Below, in pieces: positions 55,741-64,000 of a stretch of DNA of 64,000 bases. Both the position numbers and the translations under genes were made by a program. The stretch comes from PALSA-693 sp963729695. Its GTDB lineage: Bacteria > Actinomycetota > Acidimicrobiia > Acidimicrobiales > Palsa-688. Where the stretch lies: the NCBI GenBank assembly GCA_963729695.1, contig CAVSOT010000007.1:1606167-1670166 (forward strand), in the 5' to 3' direction. Each line of letters opens with the position of its first letter. The stretch's first letter is position 1. The notes below the pieces were generated by a model. It was given only the letters and a program-made list of their open reading frames with translations, had not been told where the DNA came from and did no database searches.

Positions 55741-57203
55741 TTCACTTCACTCCTTGGGACACTCCCCAGGGCGCCCAACACCACCTCGGCTTCCGGATTG
55801 AGTACAGAGGGAGACGGGCTCGGCGACACCGAGGGACGACCAGTGGGGATCCTGAACGCAGCGATCCCGGCCACGACCATGGCGACGGTGCAGGCGGCGA
55901 AGGCCAAGACGTAACCGTGTTCCTTGGGCAGACCGCCACCTATGACGCCGTTGACGATGAGGGAGGTAGTGACCGCACTCCCCACCGCCGCACCGACGAC
56001 GCGGATGTTGGAGTTCATACCTGTAGCCACGCCGGTCTGGCTCGGGGGAACGGCCTCGACGATCAGATTCGACATCGACGCGTACCCGAAGGCGGTACCG
56101 ATTCCCAGTAGCCCCGAGGCTACGTAGAGATCCCAAGGGTGGCTATGAGCGACGGTCAAAAGCCCGTAACATGCGGCGGCAAAAAATGCGCCCACGATCA
56201 GGATGCGCTTGGCATCGAATACCGCGCTCAGCCGACCCGTCAGGGGGGCCAGGAACAACATGGCGACCGAAAACGGCACCAGGTACAACCCGGACTGGGT
56301 CACCGACGCCCCGAAGCCGTAGCCGACCCGAGCAGGCGTCTCGGCAAACCCGGGCACGATGATGAAGATGGAGAACATGCCGACGCCGAACAACAAGGCC
56401 ACCAGATTGGTGGTCGCCACCGCGGGGATGCGCATCATCTTCATGTCGACCAAAGGGGAATCCGACGTTGACTCCGAGCGGATCCAAGCCGCGAGCAGCA
56501 CGACGGTGACCGCGAACAAGCCAAGTACCGAGCGGCTCCTCCAGCCCCACGTCGGTCCGTAGGAGACGGCCAGCAGGCCGGTAACCAGCCAGCCGGCCAT
56601 GAGCGACGCACCCATCCAGTTGACCCTCCCTGGAGCCCGCACGGGGGACTCGGGGACGAAAAGGAAACTGCTGGTGGTGGCGACCAGGCAGAGGACCAGC
56701 GGGATCCAGAACAACCAGTGGTAGGACAGGTTCTCGATAATGGGACCGGCGAGCACGACGCCGACGCCGGATCCCACTCCGAGCATGGCCGCGAGCGACC
56801 CAATGGCCCCGGCGACCCTGGGCCCGGGGAACTCGTCGCGGATGATCCCGAACGACAGGGGGAACACCGCGCCCCCCGCACCCTGTATGACCCGGCCGGC
56901 CAGCATCACCGGGAACGTGACCGAGACGGCGCTTATCAGCGTGCCGACCGAAGTCACGGCCAGCACCACGACCAACATCTTCTCCTTGCCGACGATGTCA
57001 CCGATCCGGCCCAGGATCGGCGTGGCAATCGCCGCGCACAACAGCGACCCGGTCAACAGCCAACTGGCGCCGTTGTCGGAGGTGTGCAAGGTGTGCTCGA
57101 GCGAGGGTAGGGCCGGAATGACCAGCGCCTGGAGGAGGCTGACGGTGAACGCGGCTGTGGCGAGGACGGCGAACGTGGCCCGATAGTGAAGGCGCTTCCC
57201 CAT
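55737..57203 (-). CDS. MFS transporter, 14-helix (DHA2/EmrB-QacA) type
   Basis: 488 residues from ATG at 57203, with GGAGAGG upstream. About 14 hydrophobic segments. Motif A appears as GRIGDIVGKEKMLVVVLA; motif C-like GVGSGVGVVLAGPIIENLSYHWLFWIPLVL after helix 5 is typical of drug/H+ antiporters. C-terminal tail is Ser/Pro-rich. Probably a multidrug or metabolite exporter, paired with the downstream tetR that overlaps its stop. Confidence 0.9.
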   Translation of the reverse strand: MGKRLHYRATFAVLATAAFTVSLLQALVIPALPSLEHTLHTSDNGASWLLTGSLLCAAIATPILGRIGDIVGKEKMLVVVLAVTSVGTLISAVSVTFPVMLAGRVIQGAGGAVFPLSFGIIRDEFPGPRVAGAIGSLAAMLGVGSGVGVVLAGPIIENLSYHWLFWIPLVLCLVATTSSFLFVPESPVRAPGRVNWMGASLMAGWLVTGLLAVSYGPTWGWRSRSVLGLFAVTVVLLAAWIRSESTSDSPLVDMKMMRIPAVATTNLVALLFGVGMFSIFIIVPGFAETPARVGYGFGASVTQSGLYLVPFSVAMLFLAPLTGRLSAVFDAKRILIVGAFFAAACYGLLTVAHSHPWDLYVASGLLGIGTAFGYASMSNLIVEAVPPSQTGVATGMNSNIRVVGAAVGSAVTTSLIVNGVIGGGLPKEHGYVLAFAACTVAMVVAGIAAFRIPTGRPSVSPSPSPSVLNPEAEVVLGALGSVPRSEVK

Positions 57204-57557
57204 CCGTCGCCGGCCTCTCCGTCCCGGAAGCGTGGTCTCCGATTCCGCCGCTGACGTTACCCTATCCGGAACACCTCCTTCCACATCGGGTCGAGGGCAG
57301 TTTCCCCGCAACCGTCGCACGTCGCGGCGTCCGTCCTTGTCGAGGGTGGAAAGGTGGTCGGTGCGGCTGCCTTCTCTCAAACGCGTCAGCAGCACGGCGC
57401 GGCCGGGGTGTACCGGGAAATAGCAGGAACGTTCTCGTGACTGGCGCTTCCGACGGCCTCGGCACCCTCGCGGTTGGCTGCACTACCATTCGTGGGTGCG
57501 GGTAGCCATGCCGCTGCCCGGCACCTGTTGAAGATGCGATGAATAGAGGAGCGTGCG
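57204..57557. other. Divergent intergenic region, MFS versus BKACE
   Basis: No gene supported in about 350 bases. Holds both promoters; a GAGGAG ribosome site lies just before the BKACE start. An AAGGAGGT-like motif on the minus strand near 57280 is not followed by a usable start. Confidence 0.5.
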
Positions 57558-58538
57558 ATGCGACTGGTTGAGCAGGGCAAGATCATCATCAAGGTCGGCT
57601 GCAACGAGTTCGCCCTCAAGGAAGACAACCCGAATGTCCCGTATTCGCCGGAGGAGGTTGCGGCCGATGCGGCCGAGTGCGCCGCTGCCGGCGCCGCGGT
57701 GGTTCATTTCCATTCCCGCTTCGACGACGGGCGTCAAGCCACCGAGGACGATTCCAACGGTGCGAATATCTACCGGCGCGGGATCGAACTTACGGGGAAG
57801 GTGTCCGACGTTATCATTTACCCGACGGGCCATTATCGGGGCGGCGACCCGCTGACTTCGGCCGATCTTCCTCCTGTATTCGCCCTCATAAATGATCCGC
57901 CGGCGGGCGCGCCCCTCGAGCTGGCACCGGTGGACGGCTACCGTTTCGAACGGGACAACCTCTACCCATTTTCCTATCCGGGTCTGGATCCGGTTACGGG
58001 TAACCTCCTGCCCACTCCTTCAGGAGCAATGGGCGATCAGTACGTTACGGATCGCCAGGTGCCCAGGTATGAGACGACCGAAGTCATCAGGGAGATCGTG
58101 GAAGCCGGGGTGGTTCCGGTCTTTTCCCCGTTCGACCTGACCCAGTTTCGCCTTGTCTATCATCTCGCTCGTGAGGGACAGGTTCCGCAGCCGGCCTTTA
58201 CCCAGATAATGCTGTATGGGGACCGAATCTGGGGTCCTTCCGCTCGCCCGAGTGCGTTTGACACCTACCTCAGCGAGTGGTCAGAGGACGTGGAAGCCGA
58301 GCATTTCTACATGCCCGTATGCATGTCGGACGCGGCGACGCACAAGCAGCTGATCGAGGCCGCCTTGGACCGTGGGCTGAACATCCGGGTGGGCCTGGGC
58401 GACAATCCCAAGCTGTCGCGAGGCCAAAAGAATGCGGATTTGGTCCACGAAGTGGTGGCTGCCGCGGCAAAGCGGGGGCTTACGCCGGCCACCCCGGCTG
58501 AGGTGAGGACCCGCTTCAATCTCAAACCACGACCGTGA
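57558..58538 (+). CDS. Beta-keto acid cleavage enzyme (BKACE, former DUF849)
   Basis: 326 residues. TIM-barrel with VVHFHSRFDDG (the HxH zinc ligands near residues 51-53), YPTGHYRGG, DRQVPRYETTEVIREIVEAGVVPVFSPFDL and NIRVGLGDNPKLSRGQKNADLV near the end, where the loop normally reads RVGLEDN. The family condenses a beta-keto acid with acetyl-CoA to give a CoA ester plus acetoacetate (for example Kce in lysine fermentation). The substrate class cannot be read by eye. Slightly lower GC than its neighbours; stands alone as a single gene. Confidence 0.85.
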   Translation: MRLVEQGKIIIKVGCNEFALKEDNPNVPYSPEEVAADAAECAAAGAAVVHFHSRFDDGRQATEDDSNGANIYRRGIELTGKVSDVIIYPTGHYRGGDPLTSADLPPVFALINDPPAGAPLELAPVDGYRFERDNLYPFSYPGLDPVTGNLLPTPSGAMGDQYVTDRQVPRYETTEVIREIVEAGVVPVFSPFDLTQFRLVYHLAREGQVPQPAFTQIMLYGDRIWGPSARPSAFDTYLSEWSEDVEAEHFYMPVCMSDAATHKQLIEAALDRGLNIRVGLGDNPKLSRGQKNADLVHEVVAAAAKRGLTPATPAEVRTRFNLKPRP

Positions 58539-58748
58539 ATCGGGTGCCAGCGACTTCGTCGGACGGGCAGGCACCTGCGCCTGTCGGCCCGGGGTGCGAG
58601 TCGCCTATCCGGAGGTAGCGGGCCAAGTACCTGGCGGCGTCCGGCTGCGAATGCCGCCGCGTTCACCGTGCGCCAACCATTGACTTCTTCGGCGCCACCA
58701 GCATTTACGTAGTCGAGGCGTGACTACCACGTGCGCTAGAGTCACGGT

Positions 58749-59702
58749 ATGGCATCGGTTGTCTCGTCGTTACGCGGTCGTGGCCGCTTCCCGTCAGCTG
58801 TGCTCGTATTGCTGGGAGTGATGCTTGTGGCTGCGGCGTGCAGCAGTTCGAGCAAGTCGACGGCGCCAACCACGACAGCACCCCCCTCGACCTCGGCGCC
58901 CTCCGCGACCCCCACGGGCTCGGGTCCGGTGGACGTCTTGTACGCCGGGTCACTGGTCGACCTCATGACCAAGACCATTGGGCCTGGTTTCCACACCGCC
59001 ACCGGGTACACCTTCAACGGGACCTCGGGCGACTCGGGCACCCTGGCCAACGAGATACGGGGCAAGACCATCGTGGGCGACGTCTTCATAAGTGCCAATC
59101 CCTCGAAGAACATTGGCCTCGAAGGCGCTTCCAACGGTAACTGGGTGTCGTGGTACGCCCTGTTCGGCACATCTCCTCTGGTGCTGGGCTACAACCCCAA
59201 CAGCAAGTTCGCCCAAGACCTCAAGACCATGCCCTGGTACCAGGTGCTGGCCCAGCCCGGAATCCTCGTAGGCCGCACCGACCCGGCTACCGACCCCAAA
59301 GGGGTGCTGACGGTCACCGCCTTGCAGGACGCGGCCAAGACCTATAACTTGCCGGCGCTGAATACCCTGGCCACCGAGTCCTCCAACGTCTACCCGGAGA
59401 ACACGCTGGTCGGCCGGCTCCAATCTGGACAACTCGACGTCGGCTTCTTCTACTCGGTGGAAGCGGCTGCGGCCAGCATCGCCACCGTCCCCCTTACCGG
59501 CGTTCCAACCTTGGAGGCCGAGTACACCGTCACCGCCCTCAACAACGCCCCGCACATGGCGGGGGCCAACGCCTTCGTCGAGTACCTCCTCGGCTCCGAG
59601 GGGTCGGCGGCGCTGACCAAAGCGGGCCTGACCCTCGTGAAACCACCGTCGGTCACGGGCACGCCTCCCGCCAGCCTCCAAGGCGTACTCTCCGGCGGGT
59701 GA
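58749..59702 (+). CDS. Extracellular oxyanion (tungstate/molybdate)-binding lipoprotein, WtpA/ModA-like
   Basis: 317 residues. Lipoprotein signal ending LVAAAC, Ser/Thr linker, then GPVDVLYAGSLVDLMTKTIGPGFHTATGYTFNGTSGDSGTLANEIRGKTIVGDVFISANPSKN, LVLGYNPNSKFA, RTDPATDPKGVL and YPENTLVGRLQSGQLDVGFFYSVEAAAA. The AGSL start, the DVFISA strand and the ENTLVGRLQSGQLDVGFFY segment are features of WtpA/ModA-type substrate-binding proteins. No permease or ATPase is next to it, so it is an orphan binding protein here. Confidence 0.8.
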   Translation: MASVVSSLRGRGRFPSAVLVLLGVMLVAAACSSSSKSTAPTTTAPPSTSAPSATPTGSGPVDVLYAGSLVDLMTKTIGPGFHTATGYTFNGTSGDSGTLANEIRGKTIVGDVFISANPSKNIGLEGASNGNWVSWYALFGTSPLVLGYNPNSKFAQDLKTMPWYQVLAQPGILVGRTDPATDPKGVLTVTALQDAAKTYNLPALNTLATESSNVYPENTLVGRLQSGQLDVGFFYSVEAAAASIATVPLTGVPTLEAEYTVTALNNAPHMAGANAFVEYLLGSEGSAALTKAGLTLVKPPSVTGTPPASLQGVLSGG

Positions 59703-59769
59703 GGTCACGGTTGGCTCTCGGCTACGTCGAACCTCGGGGCCCTAAGCCTGTCGTGGCAGCTCTGGTTTC

Positions 59770-61203
59770 CTACGCGTCAGGGTCTGTTGCTGAGCGGTGA
59801 GCTGATGGTCTCCGTACCCAACCTTGGGCGGCCATCTGGATGGCGTCCCAGGGTGAGCCCAAGGGTGGGGTGTACGATAGGTCCAGATCGTTGAGGGCGT
59901 TGACGGTCATGCCGTGGTAAATGGCAGTGGCATAGATATCGACGCGTTTGGCGATCTCCGTGCCGAGCCGGCCCACCAGCTGGGCGCCTAACAGCCGCCC
60001 GGTGCTGATGTCTCCGGTGACGCGGATGGTGATGGGGTGGGCGCTTGGGTAGTACGCCTTGTGGTCGTCGGGGCTGCTGTAGCTGGTGGCCGGGATGAAA
60101 CCGGCTGGCCCCGCTTCGTACTCCCGGACCCCGGTACGGGCCGCGACCAGATCGAACACTTTGACGACCTGGGTGCCCAGACTCCCGGCGAACCGGGCTT
60201 CGCCGCCCACCGCGTTCTCGCCGGCCACCCGGCCCTGCTTGTGGGCGGTGGTGCCGAGGGGCAGGTAGGTGGTGCCGAGGAGCCGGTGATGGGTGACCAC
60301 GCAGTCGCCGGCCGCGTAGATGTCGGGCAGGCCGGTGCGCATGTGCTCGTCGACCGCGATGGCTCCCCGGGGCCCGGTCTGGGCGCCGGCCGCCACCAGC
60401 AGGTCGGTGTCGGGCCGAACCCCGACCGAGACCAGGACCAGGTCCACCTGGCGCTGGAAGGGCCGCCCGTCGGGAGCGGCGCCCTCCACCTGGAGACGGC
60501 CCCGCGCCTCGGCGGGAGCCCGGCTGATCCGGGTGACGGTCGCCGAGGTGGTGACGTCCACCTGGTGGACGGCGAGCTCCGCACGCACTAACCTTCCCAG
60601 TTCAGGGTCCACCGTGGGGAGTACCTCGGGAAGCGCCTCCACCTCGATGACCCGCAGGCCGCGAACAGTGAGTGCCTCGGCCATCTCCAAGCCCACATAG
60701 CCGGCCCCGACAATCAAGGCGCTTGCCGGCTGGTCCTCCTCGAGGCCGCGCTGTAAGGCGAAGGTGTCGCCCATGGAATGCAGCAGGTGCACTCCGTCCT
60801 CCGGGCCAAGAGCGCCGAGACCATTCAATCCGGCGATGGGCGGTCGGACCGGCAGAGCACCGGTACCCACCACCAGCCGGTCATAGGCCAAGGTTTCATC
60901 CGTGCCGTTGGGGCTGCGCAGCTGCAGCCGGTGGCCAGCCGGGTCGATGCCGGTTACCAGCGTGTCCAGCCGCAGATCTATCCCGGTCGCTTCCAGATCG
61001 GCGTAGGTACGGTGAGCCAGGTTGCGCCAGTGGGTCACCTCTCCAGAGATGTAATACGGGATGCCGCAGATGGAAAAGTTGGGGTAGGCATCGGCCACCA
61101 CCACGGTTACCTCGACTCCGGGGTCGAGTTCCCGAGCTCGTAGGGCGGCCGAGATGCCCGCGTCCGATCCACCGATGGCGACCAGGTGCATGGGCCTGCT
61201 CAT
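59770..61203 (-). CDS. FAD/NAD(P)-dependent disulfide oxidoreductase of the arsenic operon
   Basis: 477 residues, ATG overlapping the aquaporin stop. FAD motif LVAIGGSDAGISAAL, then NFSICGIPYYISGEV with the single redox Cys (about residue 46) of the CoA-disulfide reductase/NADH oxidase family, NAD motif ALIVGAGYVGLEMAEAL, IYAAGDCVVTHHRL, and the C-terminal dimerisation domain (FDLVAARTGVREYEAGPAGFIP). It may keep a small thiol reduced or oxidise/reduce an arsenical; the exact job is unknown. Similar oxidoreductases are often found in actinobacterial ars operons beside an aquaporin. Confidence 0.82.
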   Translation of the reverse strand: MSRPMHLVAIGGSDAGISAALRARELDPGVEVTVVVADAYPNFSICGIPYYISGEVTHWRNLAHRTYADLEATGIDLRLDTLVTGIDPAGHRLQLRSPNGTDETLAYDRLVVGTGALPVRPPIAGLNGLGALGPEDGVHLLHSMGDTFALQRGLEEDQPASALIVGAGYVGLEMAEALTVRGLRVIEVEALPEVLPTVDPELGRLVRAELAVHQVDVTTSATVTRISRAPAEARGRLQVEGAAPDGRPFQRQVDLVLVSVGVRPDTDLLVAAGAQTGPRGAIAVDEHMRTGLPDIYAAGDCVVTHHRLLGTTYLPLGTTAHKQGRVAGENAVGGEARFAGSLGTQVVKVFDLVAARTGVREYEAGPAGFIPATSYSSPDDHKAYYPSAHPITIRVTGDISTGRLLGAQLVGRLGTEIAKRVDIYATAIYHGMTVNALNDLDLSYTPPLGSPWDAIQMAAQGWVRRPSAHRSATDPDA

Positions 61204-62018
61204 AGCTCTGTCGGGGGTGGAGACGATCCGGACCGGTCCGGGGGATCCACGCGGGAGGGTGCGATTCTCCCAGCCGAACCGTTGGTGGGTGGGTAACCCA
61301 TCTCGGGCGGCGAGGCGTGCGGTATCACCACGGTGGCCGCTTGCGCAGGAGTGACGTCGGGATACAAGAGTCGAATGAGCCCGAATGCCACCAGCCCGCC
61401 CACGACCTGGGCGGCCACGAAGGAGGGCACCGACGAGGGCGCGATACCTGCGAAGGTGTTGGAGAACATCCGGCCCACCGTGATGGCCGGGTTGGCGAAG
61501 CTGGTGGAACTGGTGAACCAGTAGGCCGCGCCGATGTACGCGCCCACGGCCGCGGCGGCCAGGTGGGATCGACCCGAGCGGGCCAGGGCGAAGATGATCA
61601 GCATCAAGCCTGCGGTGGCGACCACCTCGGAGAGGAAGTGCGGTCCGCTGGCCCGGTGCTTGGTGGAGATGCTCACCGCGGCCAGCCCGAACATGGCGTT
61701 GGCCAGGATGACGCCGCTGATGCAGCCGGCTACCTGAGTAGGCAGGTAGACGATCGCTTGCCTCCAGGACAGGCCACCGAAGGCGGCGTCGACGAAGGAC
61801 ACCACGGGGTTGAAGTGGGCGCCCGAGACGGCCCCGAACATCAGAATGAGGGCGAAGAGCCCGGCGGCGGTGGCCGCCGCGTTCTCGAACAGCTGCAGGC
61901 CGGTCTGGCCTGGTGACAGGCGCTGGGCGGCGATACCCGAGCCGATTACCACCGCCGCAAGCAATGCGCTGCCTAGATACTCGGCCAGTAGCCTCCGCCA
62001 GAGCGCCGTCGCGGCCAA
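61200..62018 (-). CDS. aqpS: MIP/aquaglyceroporin family channel (AqpS-like)
   Basis: 272 residues, six hydrophobic segments and two half-helices. First motif SGAHFNPVVSF (NPV), second FANPAITVGRMFSNTF (NPA with the selectivity Arg). A basic/Pro-rich tail of about 45 residues follows. In Sinorhizobium AqpS lets arsenite flow out down its gradient; in this operon, next to arsI, an arsenite exit role is likely. General water/glycerol transport is the alternative. Confidence 0.85.
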   Translation of the reverse strand: MAATALWRRLLAEYLGSALLAAVVIGSGIAAQRLSPGQTGLQLFENAAATAAGLFALILMFGAVSGAHFNPVVSFVDAAFGGLSWRQAIVYLPTQVAGCISGVILANAMFGLAAVSISTKHRASGPHFLSEVVATAGLMLIIFALARSGRSHLAAAAVGAYIGAAYWFTSSTSFANPAITVGRMFSNTFAGIAPSSVPSFVAAQVVGGLVAFGLIRLLYPDVTPAQAATVVIPHASPPEMGYPPTNGSAGRIAPSRVDPPDRSGSSPPPTEL

Positions 62019-62028
62019 CTGACCTTGC

Positions 62029-62499
62029 CTAACAACAGGAGCGGCCCGGGCCGCCCAAGGTCACCGTGACCGCTTCGGGTGCGCACGCCTCGGTCGAACA
62101 TCCCAGTCCCGTCTCGGCGGGGGCGTCAGCCAGGACGGTGTACACCTCCCACGGGGCGCCGTCTGGGTCGTCCACCCAGGCCTTATCCTGGACTGCGTAG
62201 CAGCAGGTGGTCGAATCCTGCACCTCGGGATCAAGGCCTTCGCCCGCCAGACGAGCGGTCGACGCCCGCACCTGTTCGGGGGTCTCTGCTTCGACACCCA
62301 GGTGGTTCAACGCCCCGGCAACTCCATACCCACGGCCCTCGGAATGCTCGATCAACACCAGCTTCAATGGCGGATCCGCCACCGCAAAGTTGGCGTAGCC
62401 CGGCCGACGCTTGGCTGGGGCCACGTCGAACAACCTCGAGTAGAACTCGACCGCCAGATCGAGATCGGCCACATTCAGCGCCAGCTGCACTCGAGACAC
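62029..62499 (-). CDS. arsI: ArsI/CadI-family dioxygenase (C-As lyase)
   Basis: 156 residues from GTG at 62499 (an ATG at 62523 would add eight residues). Vicinal oxygen chelate fold: VQLALNVADLDLAVEFYSRLF, LNHLGVEAETPEQV, DSTTCCYAVQDKAWVDDPDGAPWEVYTVL. The vicinal Cys pair in TTCCYA is the trivalent-arsenical site of ArsI, and the His/Glu positions fit the Fe(II) triad. ArsI cleaves the C-As bond of methylarsenite and of trivalent aromatic arsenicals. C-terminal extra cysteines (GLGCSTEAC, RSCC) may also bind arsenic. First gene of the minus-strand operon. Confidence 0.88.
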   Translation of the reverse strand: MSRVQLALNVADLDLAVEFYSRLFDVAPAKRRPGYANFAVADPPLKLVLIEHSEGRGYGVAGALNHLGVEAETPEQVRASTARLAGEGLDPEVQDSTTCCYAVQDKAWVDDPDGAPWEVYTVLADAPAETGLGCSTEACAPEAVTVTLGGPGRSCC

Positions 62500-62529
62500 A
62501 CGACAACCCCCTGCTAACATCAACGCTTG

Positions 62530-62541
62530 TCAATGCATTGA
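62530..62541. promoter_or_regulatory. Probable ArsR operator
   Basis: Perfect 12-bp palindrome TCAATGCATTGA in the AT-rich gap between arsI and arsR. TTGTCAAT occurs at 62528 and again at 62563, so a second half-site is likely. ArsR proteins bind such palindromes; this would repress both directions. Confidence 0.7.
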
Positions 62542-62581
62542 TGATGGTTGATTGAATCATAGTTGTCAATGGGAGAGTGCC

Positions 62582-62932
62582 ATGGCCAGACGAAGCCCGG
62601 CAGCCGAGATGATCGAAGTGGTCGAGTGCTGCCCTTCGGTTCTGACGGCTCCCCTCGATGCCCTCGACGCCCAGCACCTCGCTCAGGCCTTCGCCGCTCT
62701 CGGCGACCCGGTCCGACTACAGATCCTCTCCATGCTGGCCGCTGCCCTCGAAGGGGAGATCTGCGTCTGCAATTTCGTCGAGCCCATCGGAAAGACGCAG
62801 GGCACCATCTCCCACCACCTGAGAATCCTGACCGAGGCCGGGCTCGTTCACGGGGACCGGCGCGGCAAGTGGGTCTGGTACTCCCTCGATCGCGACCGCC
62901 TCGCCGCCCTTCGCCGCGCCATCAGCAGTTAG
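62582..62932 (+). CDS. arsR: ArsR/SmtB-family arsenic-responsive repressor
   Basis: 116 residues from ATG at 62582. LAQAFAALGDPVRLQILSMLAAA, GEICVCNFVEPIGKTQGTISHHLRILTEAGLVHGDRRGKWVWYSLD is the winged helix. Cysteines: VECCPSV near the N-terminus and ICVCNF before the recognition helix, placing the likely As(III) site on the CVC pair plus possibly the N-terminal CC. Divergent from the arsI operon and presumably released by trivalent arsenic. Confidence 0.9.
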   Translation: MARRSPAAEMIEVVECCPSVLTAPLDALDAQHLAQAFAALGDPVRLQILSMLAAALEGEICVCNFVEPIGKTQGTISHHLRILTEAGLVHGDRRGKWVWYSLDRDRLAALRRAISS

Positions 62933-63016
62933 GTCCGTGGCTCGCCGCTGAGCAACCAAAGTCCTGACCGCCCGCAGGTCGGCGACGACGCGCAGGAGTG
63001 GACCCACAGATGATGA

Positions 63017-63202
63017 CTAGGAGTACGTGTGCCGCGTCGACACGTGGAACTGGACCCACCCCGGCTGCGCTTCGGCAGCGGCGACCGCCTCCTCGGTCGT
63101 GCCGTACGGGCCGAGCTCGCTGGTGAACAGCGCGGCCCGAACGCCGTCCGCGGCGATCGGCAGGTACCCGTCCGCCTTCGCCCAGTACTGGACGTCGCTC
63201 AT
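63017..63202 (-). CDS. Small 61-residue protein, unknown
   Basis: ATG at 63202 preceded by GGAGGAGGG. Product MSDVQYWAKADGYLPIAADG then VRAALFTSELGPYGTTEEAVAAAEAQPGWVQFHVSTRHTYS. Balanced composition with aromatic residues and one likely amphipathic helix; no motif recognised. Convergent with arsR. Confidence 0.55.
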   Translation of the reverse strand: MSDVQYWAKADGYLPIAADGVRAALFTSELGPYGTTEEAVAAAEAQPGWVQFHVSTRHTYS

Positions 63203-63504
63203 CTGTAGCCCTCCTCCACCGGCTGAACGTCGAGAGACCAACCCATGTGGTGCTCTCAGGCCGGGGTCCGGGGCCCAGGCTCGGCGCCCGATTCGACGCA
63301 GATCCGCTGAGGTGGACCCTAAGCCTGCGTGTCGATGCCCGTCAAGGCACAGGTCACATTCTCTACTCCCTGAAATCGAGGCAGTCCCTTCAGCCGCCGG
63401 TCGCGGAGCGAAAGGACACGAGCCGGGCTAGCGGTAGAGCACCTGGCGCAGCCAGCCTCGGGTGTCAGAGCCGACCCCGTTCAGGAATCCGCAGGTCAAG
63501 ACGG

Positions 63505-63546
63505 TGGGCGCAGAGGGAGTCGAACCCCCGACCTCATGCGCGTCAT
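63505..63546 (-). other. 3' tRNA remnant, probable attachment site
   Basis: Minus strand reads GCGCATGAGGTC, then GGGGG-TTCGACT-CCCTC (a complete T arm), TGCGCCC (acceptor 3' strand), A. The matching 5' acceptor strand GGGCGCA and a D arm are absent upstream, where sequence is unrelated. This is the typical trace of a mobile element that integrates into a tRNA 3' end. It differs at several positions from the tRNA-Val(CAC) at 22.5 kb, so comes from another tRNA. Confidence 0.65.
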
Positions 63547-64000
63547 GCACATCGGGGCACATATCGCTACCTGGGGATAACCCCAAAACCGCTGGTAGAC
63601 ACCTATTTCCTCGTCCCTTCTGGTACCGGCTGATACTCCCCGATCTCGGTTCGTTCGCGCACGGATCGCGCACGACATTTAGACAAGCGAAGCATCTTGG
63701 CCGACACCCGGTGAGGGCGCGAGACGCAATGACATCCCGCGGGCCGTCGTAGGGACCATCGATGTCTTGGTCCCCTTGGACCCTCGCGCTTCCTGGAATT
63801 GCTACGCCGCCAACGGCACATTATGGCGTAATGCCCCACTTGGATATCACCCGCGGTATGAGGCAGCAGATAGCGGAGCTCGGCCACCGATCACGTCGCG
63901 TCCGTTGAACACCCCGGTTTCGGAATTCAAATCGGACGGGATTTACGGGAACGGCTCGCGGCGGTGCTGTTCAGGGACGTGATCGGATGTCCGGAGAAGG
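63547..64000. other. Unassigned right end, possibly the edge of an integrated element
   Basis: No gene supported. Base composition is lower in GC than the rest (for example ACACCTATTTCC, CATTTAGACAAGCG), in line with foreign DNA beyond the tRNA remnant. Several open frames exist but none has recognisable protein features. Confidence 0.45.

Noticed and set aside
63505..63580. Complete tRNA-Val(GAC)
   Set aside because: A weak anticodon-like arm can be drawn, but the 5' acceptor strand and D arm are missing, so it is a remnant.

Overview
The window is high-GC DNA that reads as an actinobacterium. Supporting signs are a mycothiol-type ligase (MshC), an F420-dependent NADP reductase, an EF-G2-like factor, frequent GTG/TTG starts and four-base stop/start overlaps. 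An Acidimicrobiia-like lineage is my guess from overall gene style; it is not proven by any single marker.

Layout. 1-7.2 kb holds housekeeping genes: the end of an EF-G-like gene, then on the minus strand npdG-mshC-thrS-HIT, a thioredoxin-fold protein and adk. 7.2-18.2 kb is a cobalamin locus: a minus-strand operon cobU-cobS-cbiB-cobC-cobQ-cobN-chlID behind a clear cobalamin riboswitch, with cobO divergent. 18.2-22.5 kb has GNAT, RidA, CocE-type hydrolase, MFS and tRNA-Val(CAC) genes. 22.8-29 kb is gltBD. 29-33.6 kb is a low-constraint region: a 15-unit, 19-bp minisatellite, two conserved hypothetical genes, palindromic repeats around an ISL3 transposase fragment, and an IS110 transposase. 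33.6-40.5 kb is a TetR-controlled cassette joining a fatty acyl reductase/HAD fusion, a zinc alcohol dehydrogenase, a LarA-like (DUF2088) protein and a PlsC acyltransferase; its product is not known to me and it is the best candidate for an undescribed pathway. 40.6-51 kb has a Pro/Ala-rich membrane protein, LysR, aconitase, an AspRS with altered catalytic motifs, YceI and a methyltransferase. 51.5-55.1 kb is an OpuC-type osmolyte ABC operon. 55-59.7 kb holds a TetR/MFS pair, a BKACE enzyme and an oxyanion-binding lipoprotein. 59.8-63 kb is an arsenic locus (arsR divergent from arsI-aquaporin-FAD oxidoreductase). Near the right end lies a 3' tRNA remnant that looks like an attachment site.

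At least nine single-base frameshifts break otherwise intact genes (thrS, gltB, acn, the IS110 transposase, three opu genes, a tetR). Because essential genes are among them, sequence error is the simplest explanation for most, but they cluster strongly at 52.5-55.5 kb. Short tandem repeats recur both inside genes (chlID, gltD, the 41.9-kb protein, the methyltransferase) and between genes.
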